This document shows positions 1-6,727 of a stretch of 12,775 bases of DNA, one piece after another (the first letter of the stretch is position 1; each line of letters opens with the position of its first letter). The stretch is from Candidatus Faecalibacterium faecipullorum (GTDB lineage: Bacteria > Bacillota > Clostridia > Oscillospirales > Ruminococcaceae): the NCBI GenBank assembly GCA_019118985.1, contig DWXX01000083.1, positions 1 through 12,775 on the forward strand, given 5' to 3'. The notes below the pieces were generated by a model, which worked only from the letters and a program-made list of their open reading frames with translations, had not been told where the DNA came from and ran no database searches. The position numbers and the translations under genes are program-made.

Positions 1-663
<663 letters not shown>

Positions 664-679
664 GGAGGGCAATGTTACA

Positions 680-1474
680 ATGAAAGCGATCGTTTGTGTC
701 AAGCAGGTTCCCGACACGTCCGGCAAGGTTGCAGTCAAGCCGGACGGGACCCTCGACCGCGCCTCTATGGCGACTATCACCAACCCCGATGACCTGAACG
801 CCCTCGAGGCCGCCCTCCAGCTGAAGGACGCCACCGGCTGCGAAGTGGTCGTGGTGACCATGGGCCCCCCGCCGGCCGAAGGGATGCTGCGCGAGCTGCT
901 GGCCCGCGGCGCCGACCGCGCCGTCCTGGTGTCCGGCCGTGAGTTCGGCGGCTCCGATACCTTCGCCACCAGCCAGATCCTGGCCGCCGCCGTCAACAAG
1001 ATCGGCGTCGGGCCCGAGGACATCGTCTTCTGCGGCCGTCAGGCCATCGACGGCGACACCGCCCAGGTCGGCCCCCAGATCGCCGAGAAGCTCCACCTGC
1101 CCCAGGTGACCTACGCCGCCGACATCCAGAAGGACGGCGACAGCCTGGTGGTCAAGCGGATGCTGGAGGACGGCTACATGATGATCCGGGTCAAGACCCC
1201 CTGCCTGATCACCTGCATCAAGGAGCTGAACGCCCCCCGCTACATGAACATCCCCGACATCTTCACCTGCTATGACAAGCCGATGGAGGTCTACGACTAC
1301 AACGCGCTGAAGGACGACCCCCTGATCGAGGTCGACACCATCGGCCTGAAGGGTTCGCCCACCAACGTCTTCAAGTCCTTCACTCCTCCCCAGAAGGGTG
1401 CGGGCACCATGCTCACCGGCGGCAACGAGGCGGCGCAGCTCGCCTCCATCCTGGCCGGCAAGCATCTGATCTGA
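680..1474 (+). CDS. etfB: Electron transfer flavoprotein, beta subunit
   Basis: 264 residues, normal family length. It starts MKAIVCVKQVPDT, the typical EtfB N-terminus, and carries the EtfB signature GRQAIDGDTAQVGP at about residues 119-132 and the FTPPQKGAGTML tail. The start is fixed by AAGGAGGG at 662-669 about 10 nt upstream; an ATG at 672 opens only a three-codon frame. EtfB pairs with EtfA, the next gene, to form the soluble flavoprotein that passes electrons to or from Bcd. In clostridia such Bcd-Etf complexes often bifurcate electrons from NADH to crotonyl-CoA and ferredoxin. Gene context makes bifurcation plausible here, but the sequence read by eye does not prove it. Translation is probably coupled to bcd. 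Nothing odd is seen. Confidence 0.95.
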   Translation: MKAIVCVKQVPDTSGKVAVKPDGTLDRASMATITNPDDLNALEAALQLKDATGCEVVVVTMGPPPAEGMLRELLARGADRAVLVSGREFGGSDTFATSQILAAAVNKIGVGPEDIVFCGRQAIDGDTAQVGPQIAEKLHLPQVTYAADIQKDGDSLVVKRMLEDGYMMIRVKTPCLITCIKELNAPRYMNIPDIFTCYDKPMEVYDYNALKDDPLIEVDTIGLKGSPTNVFKSFTPPQKGAGTMLTGGNEAAQLASILAGKHLI

Positions 1475-1493
1475 CGAAAGGAGCAGGATTACA

Positions 1494-2588
1494 ATGGCTG
1501 ATTTTAATGAATACAAGGGCGTGTGGGTCTTCTGCGAGCAGCGGCAGGGCACACTGATGTCCACTGACTTCGAGCTGGTCAGCGAGGCCCGCAAACTGGC
1601 CGACGAGCTGGGCTGCGAGGTCACCGGCCTGCTGCTGGGCGACAACGTCGAGCCCATCGCCAAAGAGCTGGGCGGCTACGGCGCCGACAAGGTCATGGTC
1701 TGCGAGAGCCCCCTGCTCAAGGAGTACACCACCGACGCCTACGCCAAGGTGGTCTGCGACATGGTCAACGAGTACAAGCCCGAAGTGCTGCTGATCGGTG
1801 CGACCAACATCGGCCGCGACCTCGGCCCCCGCTGCGCCGCCCGTCTGCACACCGGCCTGACCGCCGACGCCACCCACCTGGACATCGACACCAAGAAGTA
1901 CGTCGACTTCCTGGCTGAGAGCTCCACCATCGACCTGTCCAAGCAGACCTTCGACTATGAGGACCGCAACCTCAAGATGACCCGTCCGGCCTTCGGCGGC
2001 CACCTGATGGCCACCATCATCTGCCCCCGCTTCCGCCCGCAGATGTCCACCGTCCGCCCCGGCGTCATGAAGAAGGCCCCCTTCGATCAGGCCAAGGCTG
2101 ACGCCTGCCAGATCGTCAAGCCCGCCTTCAGCCTGACCGCCGACGACATCAAGACCGAGGTCCTGAGTGTGGAGAAGGCCGCCGCCAAGCTGGTCGACCT
2201 GATCGGCGCCGACATCATCGTCTCGGTGGGCCGCGGCATCTCCAAGGATGTCGAGAAGGGCATCGCCCTGGCCGAGCAGCTGGCCGCCGCCCTGGGCAAC
2301 GGCGTGGTGGGCGCGTCCCGTGCCGTCACCGACGCCGGCTGGATGACCGCCGACCACCAGGTGGGTCAGACCGGCAAGACCGTCCACCCCAAGATCTATG
2401 TGGCCCTCGGCATTTCGGGCGCCATCCAGCACGTGGCCGGCATGCAGGACTCTGAGCTGATCATCGCGGTCAACAAAAACGAGACCGCCCCCATCTTCGG
2501 CGTGGCCGACTACGGCATCGTGGGCGACCTGTTCAAGGTGGTGCCCGAGCTGATCAAGGAGATCGAGGCCGCCAAGGCTGCCAAGTAA
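1494..2588 (+). CDS. etfA: Electron transfer flavoprotein, alpha subunit
   Basis: 364 residues. The C-terminal FAD-binding domain is unmistakable: VGASRAVTDAGW (Arg about 276), then HQVGQTGKTVHPKIYVA, GISGAIQHVAGM and a NKNETAPIFGVADYGIVGDL segment; the N-terminal half has the adenine-nucleotide-alpha-hydrolase-like fold region (IGATNIGRDLGPR). The start ATG is preceded by AAAGGAG at 1477-1483 with a 10-nt gap, and the gene begins 19 nt after etfB, so the two are co-transcribed and should be made in equal amounts. It completes the Etf heterodimer that serves Bcd. The operon ends here: an intrinsic terminator follows 63 nt after the stop. No key residue appears to be missing. Confidence 0.95.
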   Translation: MADFNEYKGVWVFCEQRQGTLMSTDFELVSEARKLADELGCEVTGLLLGDNVEPIAKELGGYGADKVMVCESPLLKEYTTDAYAKVVCDMVNEYKPEVLLIGATNIGRDLGPRCAARLHTGLTADATHLDIDTKKYVDFLAESSTIDLSKQTFDYEDRNLKMTRPAFGGHLMATIICPRFRPQMSTVRPGVMKKAPFDQAKADACQIVKPAFSLTADDIKTEVLSVEKAAAKLVDLIGADIIVSVGRGISKDVEKGIALAEQLAAALGNGVVGASRAVTDAGWMTADHQVGQTGKTVHPKIYVALGISGAIQHVAGMQDSELIIAVNKNETAPIFGVADYGIVGDLFKVVPELIKEIEAAKAAK

Positions 2589-2651
2589 CTGCAAAGCAAA
2601 ACTGCTTTACAGTAAAAACGCGCGATTCTGCGCGCAAAATACAAAGCGTCT

Positions 2652-2681
2652 GCGCCCCGCTGTTTGGCGGGGCGCTTTTTT
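2652..2681 (+). terminator. Rho-independent terminator of the bcd-etfB-etfA operon
   Basis: A perfect 9-bp GC stem (GCGCCCCGC at 2652-2660 with GCGGGGCGC at 2667-2675), a 6-nt loop TGTTTG and an immediate run of six T. The stretch before it (2589-2651) has two smaller hairpins, AAAGCA/TGCTTT at 2593-2608 and a 5-bp GC-only stem at 2620-2635. The next promoter's -35 begins only 5 nt after the T-run. Confidence 0.93.
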
Positions 2682-2686
2682 GCGTC

Positions 2687-2715
2687 TTGACGGGGCGGGG
2701 GCTTTGTGCTATGCT
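2687..2715 (+). promoter_or_regulatory. Sigma-70/SigA-type promoter for the sdpR-sdpI-like pair
   Basis: TTGACG at 2687-2692 and TATGCT at 2710-2715 are separated by exactly 17 bp. They match consensus at 5/6 and 4/6. Transcription should begin near 2722, inside the palindrome listed next. It lies directly behind the etfA terminator, which fits an independent transcription unit. Confidence 0.72.
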
Positions 2716-2719
2716 TTAC

Positions 2720-2735
2720 TTAACGATATGGTTAA
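2720..2735 (+). promoter_or_regulatory. Candidate operator palindrome (autorepressor site)
   Basis: TTAACGATATGGTTAA is a 16-bp inverted repeat in which 14 of 16 positions are symmetric. It sits just downstream of the -10 box, over the expected start point, where a bound dimer would block initiation. A second small perfect palindrome, AAACGTTT, follows at 2734-2741. ArsR-family repressors bind such AT-rich dyads and commonly repress their own gene, so the product of the next gene is the obvious ligand; this is inference. Confidence 0.6.
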
Positions 2736-2759
2736 ACGTTTGAAAGGAGGCGGGAGGCA

Positions 2760-3065
2760 TTGAGCTTACAGCTGACCATGCGGGCCCTGGCCGACCCCAT
2801 CCGCCGGGAGATACTCGACCTGCTGCGGGGCGGGCGGCTCTCGGCGGGGGAGATCGGGGCCCATTTCCCGGTGACGGCGGCGTCCATCTCCCGGCACCTG
2901 TCGGTGCTCAAGGAGGCGGACCTGGTCCGCGACACGCGGGAGGGCAAGTACATCTATTACGAACTGAACGCATCGGTGCTGGAGGAAGTTCTGCTCTGGC
3001 TGGCCGGGCTGAAAGGGGAGACTGTCGATGAAAAAGGCGATACAAACGATCCTCGCGGAACATAA
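2760..3065 (+). CDS. sdpR: ArsR/SmtB-family transcriptional repressor, SdpR type
   Basis: 101 residues, a single winged-helix domain. Seen: MRALADPIRREILDLL (residues 7-22), the recognition HTH LSAGEIGAHFPVTAASISRH (27-46) with VLKEADLV, then the wing REGKYIYYELN (60-70). There are no cysteines and no ELCVCDL-type metal site, so it is unlikely to sense metals and resembles the SdpR/autorepressor branch. The start chosen is TTG at 2760: AAAGGAGG at 2743-2750 is 9 nt upstream, whereas the first ATG (2778) would be too far and would trim the first helix. The last 38 nt overlap the downstream membrane-protein gene in another frame. In Bacillus subtilis, SdpR represses sdpRI until SdpI sequesters it at the membrane; the linked SdpI homologue and the dyad at 2720-2735 suggest the same logic. 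The sdpR symbol is by analogy. Confidence 0.82.
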   Translation: MSLQLTMRALADPIRREILDLLRGGRLSAGEIGAHFPVTAASISRHLSVLKEADLVRDTREGKYIYYELNASVLEEVLLWLAGLKGETVDEKGDTNDPRGT

Positions 3066-4065
3066 GGGCAAGCTGCTGGCCTCGTCGCTGGTGACGCTGC
3101 TGCCGGCGCTGGCCGGGCGGTGGATGATGTGGGAATCTCTGGCCCTGCTGGCCGCCCACTGGCTGGTGCTGCTGGTGGTCTTCAGCGACCGGCGCAACCG
3201 CAAGGGGCAGAGCAGGAAGGCGGTGGGGCTTGTCTTCTGGGTGATGCCCTTCACCTCGCTGCTGACCGGCGGGGCGGCGGCGCTGCTCGCCCGCGGGGCG
3301 GACGGCGCCGGGGCTTTCAGCGCCGCCATGGCTCTGGGCTTCGGGGCGCTGTTCGTAGCGGTGGGCAACTATATGCCCAAGTTCCGCCAGAACAGCTTTA
3401 TGGGCATCCGGGTCCCCTGGACGCTGGCCAGTGAGGCCAACTGGAACGCCACCCACCGCTTCGGCGGCAAGGTCTGGGTGGCGGGGGGCTTTGTCTGCAT
3501 GGCGGGGGCGCTGCTGCCGGCGCAGGCCATGGGGGTGGTCTTTCTGGCCGTGCTGGCCGCGGCGGCCCTGCTGCCCATCGGCTATGCCTGGCGCTACAGC
3601 AAGACCCACCCGCAGGAAGAAAAAGCCCCTGCCGCGCCCGTCCCGCCTGCGCAGAAGAGGGCGGCGTGGCTCCTCGCGGCGGCGGTGGCGGTGGCCGCCG
3701 TCTGGACCCTCCTGATGGGCGGCGCAGAGATGCAGTACGGGGAGACCTCCTTCACCGTCGCGGCCTCCGGCTGGGAGGACCTGACCGTCCCCTACGCCGA
3801 CATCGCCGCGGTGGACTACCTGCCCGCCGGCGAGGCGCCCGACGGCGGCATCCGCACCTACGGCCTTGGCAACCTGCGGGTGTCCTTCGGGCAGTTTTCC
3901 AACGACGCCTACGGCCCCTACACCCGCTACACCTACCGTTCCTGCCCCGACTGCGTCCGCCTGACCACCACAGACGGGGCCACCATCCTCCTCAACGCCC
4001 CCGACCAGCCCGCCACCCGCGCGCTGTATGAGGAACTGGCGGCGAAAACAGGAAAGACGGGCTGA
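3028..4065 (+). CDS. sdpI: SdpI-family membrane protein with C-terminal PH-like domain
   Basis: 345 residues. The N-terminal two-thirds is SdpI-like: about six hydrophobic segments (roughly 16-31, 37-53, 65-88, 96-115, 148-163, 168-187) around the family hallmark GNYMPKFRQNSFMGIRVPW and ANWNATHRFGG (residues 113-147). A Pro/Ala linker, another membrane segment (about 208-227) and a soluble beta-rich tail follow, with FGQFSN, CVRLTTTDGATILLNAPD and a closing LYEELAAK helix that resemble a bacterial PH domain (bPH_5 type). The start has AAAGGGGA at 3012-3019, 8 nt upstream, and overlaps the repressor gene by 38 nt, so the two are translationally linked. SdpI in B. subtilis gives immunity to the SdpC toxin and titrates SdpR; no toxin gene is in this window, so here it may be an orphan immunity or envelope-stress sensor. 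The PH-like call is from pattern recognition only. Confidence 0.8.
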   Translation: MKKAIQTILAEHKGKLLASSLVTLLPALAGRWMMWESLALLAAHWLVLLVVFSDRRNRKGQSRKAVGLVFWVMPFTSLLTGGAAALLARGADGAGAFSAAMALGFGALFVAVGNYMPKFRQNSFMGIRVPWTLASEANWNATHRFGGKVWVAGGFVCMAGALLPAQAMGVVFLAVLAAAALLPIGYAWRYSKTHPQEEKAPAAPVPPAQKRAAWLLAAAVAVAAVWTLLMGGAEMQYGETSFTVAASGWEDLTVPYADIAAVDYLPAGEAPDGGIRTYGLGNLRVSFGQFSNDAYGPYTRYTYRSCPDCVRLTTTDGATILLNAPDQPATRALYEELAAKTGKTG

Positions 4066-4118
4066 CATATTTTCGCCCCGTCTTCATAAAAAATTAAGAA
4101 ATAGGATGCAATCTTTTC

Positions 4119-4164
4119 TTGACCTCTCACAATTTTGACTTTTTTTGGGTGTATAATTTTAACG
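4119..4164 (+). promoter_or_regulatory. Possible upstream promoter P1 of the exporter operon
   Basis: A perfect TATAAT at 4152-4157 lies in an AT-rich island that stands out in this GC-rich window. No good -35 lies at 16-18 bp: TTGACC (4119) is 27 bp away and TTGACT (4135) only 11 bp away. The core TATAATTTTAACG is repeated exactly at the oadA promoter (10850-10862), which supports it being functional. A transcript from here would begin with a short hairpin, GCTGCC/GGCAGC at 4176-4190. Confidence 0.42.
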
Positions 4165-4210
4165 CTTTCTTAAGAGCTGCCGGCGGCAGCGCCGGAGGGG
4201 GCGGCCCAAT

Positions 4211-4250
4211 CTCAAGGCAAACTCAAGGATGGGTCAAGACTCGCTCAAGG
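4211..4250 (+). repeat. Four direct repeats at 11-bp period: candidate response-regulator operator
   Basis: CTCAAGG at 4211, CTCAAGG at 4222, GTCAAGA at 4233 and CTCAAGG at 4244, all in the same orientation and exactly 11 bp apart. One half-site per helical turn is the usual layout for tandem dimers of OmpR/PhoB-family response regulators. The last repeat ends 9 bp before a -10 box, the position used by PhoB-type activators that replace the -35 contact. No two-component genes are in the window, so the regulator is unknown. Confidence 0.62.
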
Positions 4251-4256
4251 CCGGCA

Positions 4257-4265
4257 TGGTATGCT
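4257..4265 (+). promoter_or_regulatory. Extended -10 promoter P2 of the exporter operon
   Basis: TGG followed by TATGCT gives an extended -10 (TGnTATnnT). The -35 position has no consensus (AGACTC at 17 bp) and is covered by the 11-bp repeats, which fits an activator-dependent promoter. Transcription would begin near 4272, giving a leader of about 24 nt that contains the ribosome-binding site. Confidence 0.55.
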
Positions 4266-4295
4266 GTTGGCAAACCCAAAAAGGAGGGGTATACA

Positions 4296-5981
4296 TTGTT
4301 CAAAAAGAAAAACCGGGAGGAAACGCCCGCCCCCGGCGCACAGAACGCGCAGGGCGCCGGGACGCCGGGGGGCAGGGGGCTGCGGCCCTTTTTGCGCCGC
4401 AATTGGAAGCGGCTGGCCGCCGGCGCGGTGGTGGTGGCGGTAGCCGCCGCCCTGCTGCTGCCCAAAGACAGCGCCCCGGCGTCGGGCAGCATCGTCTACG
4501 CCGAAGCGTCGCCGGCGCGGCGGGACATCACCAATACCTTCAGCGACTCGGGCACCATCATGGCGGCCAACACCTACGAGGTCAAGCCGCTGGTGCGGGG
4601 CACCGTCCTGACCGCGGAATTTGAAGAGGGGGACATGGTGCAGGAGGGGGACGTCCTCTACACCATCGACGCCTCCGACGCCGCCAACAGCGTCGAGCGG
4701 GCGCAGATCACCCTCAACCAGGCGCAGCGCAGCTATGAGGACGCCGTCAACGCCCAGTACGTCCGCACCGACATCGGCGGCACGGTGGTCACCATCCTGC
4801 CGGCGGCGGGGGACGTGGTCGCCGCCGGGCAGGAGATCGCCACCATCCGGGACGACTCGGCCCTGCTTTTGACCGTCAACTTCCCGGCGGCGGACGCCGC
4901 GGCCTTCCTGCCGGGGCAGGCGGCCGTCGTCACACTGGACGGCACCTATGAGACCATCGGCGGCACGGTGCGCTCGATCTCGGGGGCGGACACCCTCAGC
5001 ACCGGCAGCATGCTGGTGCGGCAGGTCACCATCGCGGTGCCCAACGCCGGCGCGCTGACCCCTGCCCAGGCGGCCACCGCCAGCGTGAACGGGGTCAGCG
5101 CCCTGGGCTCGGCCCGCCTGGCCTATCAGAAAGAGCAGACCCTCACCGCCGCGTCGGGCGGCACCGTCGCGGCCCTCTGCGTCCAGCCGGGGGCCCGGGT
5201 GGGGGCGGGGAGCAACATCCTGCAGCTGTCCAGCGACAGCCTGACCCGCCAGCTCGAACAGGCCGCCGACAGCCTGCGCAGCGCCGAGCTGTCCATGGCC
5301 GACGCTGAGAACACCCTGGAAAACTATACCATCACCGCGCCCATCAGCGGCACCATCATCCAGAAGAACGTCCAGGCCGGCGAGACGGTGGGCAGCGAGA
5401 GCGCCGGCGCCTCCACCACCCCGATGTGCATCATCCACGATCTGCGCTACCTTGAGCTGACCCTCAATGTCGACGAGCTGGAGATCCTCTCGATGCAGGT
5501 GGGCCAGGAGGTCGAGATCAACGCCGACGCCGTCCAGGGCCAGACCTTCCGCGGCGTGGTGACCAACGTTTCGTCGGCCGGCACCACCACCAGCGGCACC
5601 ACCACCTATCCGGTCACCATCCGCATCGAGGAGTACGGCCAGCTGCTGCCTGGGATGAACGCCACCGCCGACATCGTGGTGGCCAGCGTCGAGAACGCCC
5701 TTGCCATCCCGAGCGCCGCGGTCATCCGGGGCAATTACGTCCTGGTCACCGCCGACTCGCCCAGCGCGGCCAACGCCGACCCCGCCATGACCGCCCCCGA
5801 GGGCTACGTCTACGTCAAGGTGGAGACCGGCATCAGCGACAACGACTACATCGAGGTGACAGGCGGCCTGACCGAAGAGGATACCGTCGCGTACGACGCC
5901 TCCTCCGCGCCGATGGACTTCAGCTATGCGCCCGGCGGTCCCGGCGGCCCGGCGGTCACCGTGACGGGGGGCCCGGTATGA
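4296..5981 (+). CDS. HlyD/MacA-type membrane-fusion adaptor of an ABC exporter, enlarged
   Basis: 561 residues from a TTG start, which is chosen because AAGGAGGGG (4281-4289) is well spaced before it; the frame is open further upstream to 4119, but that extension covers the promoter region and has no fitting ribosome site. Layout: basic N-terminus, one membrane anchor (about 40-56), then an extracellular body. Lipoyl/barrel-sandwich half-motifs recur four times: RGTVLTAEFEEGDMVQEGD (101-119), GGTVVTILPAAGDVVAAGQ (161-179), GGTVAALCVQPGARVGAG (about 288-305) and SGTIIQKNVQAGETVGSE (about 350-367), with helical hairpin stretches between (126-155 and about 310-343). A beta-barrel/membrane-proximal part follows, ending in Gly/Pro-rich VTVTGGPV. 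The family links permease to outer partners; B. subtilis YknX is a Gram-positive analogue. The gene overlaps the ATPase gene by ATGA. Four half-motifs, rather than two, and the length are unusual. Confidence 0.85.
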   Translation: MFKKKNREETPAPGAQNAQGAGTPGGRGLRPFLRRNWKRLAAGAVVVAVAAALLLPKDSAPASGSIVYAEASPARRDITNTFSDSGTIMAANTYEVKPLVRGTVLTAEFEEGDMVQEGDVLYTIDASDAANSVERAQITLNQAQRSYEDAVNAQYVRTDIGGTVVTILPAAGDVVAAGQEIATIRDDSALLLTVNFPAADAAAFLPGQAAVVTLDGTYETIGGTVRSISGADTLSTGSMLVRQVTIAVPNAGALTPAQAATASVNGVSALGSARLAYQKEQTLTAASGGTVAALCVQPGARVGAGSNILQLSSDSLTRQLEQAADSLRSAELSMADAENTLENYTITAPISGTIIQKNVQAGETVGSESAGASTTPMCIIHDLRYLELTLNVDELEILSMQVGQEVEINADAVQGQTFRGVVTNVSSAGTTTSGTTTYPVTIRIEEYGQLLPGMNATADIVVASVENALAIPSAAVIRGNYVLVTADSPSAANADPAMTAPEGYVYVKVETGISDNDYIEVTGGLTEEDTVAYDASSAPMDFSYAPGGPGGPAVTVTGGPV

Positions 5982-6727
5982 GCGCGCTGATCGAATTTGA
6001 CGACGTATGCAAGTACTACCAGATGGGTGACACCACCGTCAAGGCGGTGGACCACATCTCGATGCAGATCAACAAGGGGGAGTTCGTCGCCATCGTCGGG
6101 CAGTCGGGCTCGGGCAAATCGACCTGCATGAACATCATCGGCTGCCTGGACGTCCCCACCTCGGGGGTCTACCGGCTGAACGGCCGGGACGTGGGCAGTA
6201 TGGACAAAAACGAGCTGGCCGAGATCCGCAACGAGATGCTGGGCTTCATCTTCCAGCAGTATAACCTGCTGCCCAAGCTGACCTTGCTGGAAAATGTCGA
6301 GCTGCCCCTGATCTACGCCGGCATCTCCCCCGCAGAGCAGCGCCAGCGGGCCAAAGAGGCCCTCGAGCAGGTGGGCCTTGGCGCCAAACTGGCCAACAAG
6401 CCCAGCCAGCTGTCGGGTGGCCAGCAGCAGCGCGCCTCCATCGCGCGGGCGCTGGTGGGCCGCCCGGCCGTCATCCTGGCCGACGAGCCCACCGGCGCCC
6501 TCGACAGCCACACCGGCCGGGAGGTGCTGGCCATCCTGCAGAAGCTGCACCGGCAGGGCAACACCGTGGTCCTCATCACCCACGACAACGCCATTGCGGT
6601 GCAGGCGGAGCGGATCATCCGCCTTGAGGACGGGCGCATCGTCTATGACGGCGACGCCCACGCCCCCGAGGCGGTGGTCCAGCCCCGCCTGGACTGGGCG
6701 CGGCCGGAAGGGGAGGGCGCTGTATGA
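5978..6727 (+). CDS. MacB/LolD-type ABC transporter ATPase
   Basis: 249 residues with every ABC motif intact: Walker A GQSGSGKST (41-49), Q-loop Gln in FQQYN (about 93), signature LSGGQQQR (145-152), Walker B ILADEPTGALD (166-176, catalytic Glu 170) and the H-loop His in LITHD (202). The LNGRDV, FQQYNLLPKLTLLENVELPL and DEPTGALDSHTG features place it in the MacB/LolD/FtsE-like group that works with FtsX-fold permeases. Hydrolysis in the cytoplasm drives the permease encoded next. It is coupled by four-base ATGA overlaps to both the adaptor gene upstream and the permease gene downstream, so adaptor, ATPase and permease form one translational unit. The C-terminal 20 residues beyond the domain are proline- and charge-rich with no known role. 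YknY of B. subtilis is the closest well-known type. Confidence 0.95.
   Translation: MSALIEFDDVCKYYQMGDTTVKAVDHISMQINKGEFVAIVGQSGSGKSTCMNIIGCLDVPTSGVYRLNGRDVGSMDKNELAEIRNEMLGFIFQQYNLLPKLTLLENVELPLIYAGISPAEQRQRAKEALEQVGLGAKLANKPSQLSGGQQQRASIARALVGRPAVILADEPTGALDSHTGREVLAILQKLHRQGNTVVLITHDNAIAVQAERIIRLEDGRIVYDGDAHAPEAVVQPRLDWARPEGEGAV

Noticed and set aside
1413..2594. Long minus-strand frame (about 393 codons) opposite etfA
   Set aside because: Same GC-driven artefact; the plus-strand EtfA frame is certain from family motifs.
2908..4068. Minus-strand frame of about 386 codons opposite the SdpI-like gene
   Set aside because: Gly/Arg/His/Gln-rich composition with no fold-like pattern; the plus strand carries the SdpI hallmark motif.
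4054..4084. Hairpin AAGACGGG/CCCGTCTT around the end of the SdpI-like gene as a terminator
   Set aside because: The stem is 8 bp with a 15-nt loop and is followed by CATAAAAAATT, not a T-run, so termination on the plus strand is unlikely. I saw no better terminator for this unit.
4135..4157. TTGACT plus TATAAT read as a normal promoter
   Set aside because: The spacing is only 11 bp, too short for a sigma-70-type promoter; only the -10 is kept as a weak candidate.
4119..4295. Upstream in-frame extension of the adaptor coding region
   Set aside because: It covers the promoter and 11-bp repeat array, has no matching ribosome site, and would place about 59 unrelated residues before the basic start and membrane anchor.
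4245..5438. Minus-strand frame of about 397 codons opposite the adaptor gene
   Set aside because: Composition is that of a reverse-strand shadow, and the plus strand has clear adaptor motifs.
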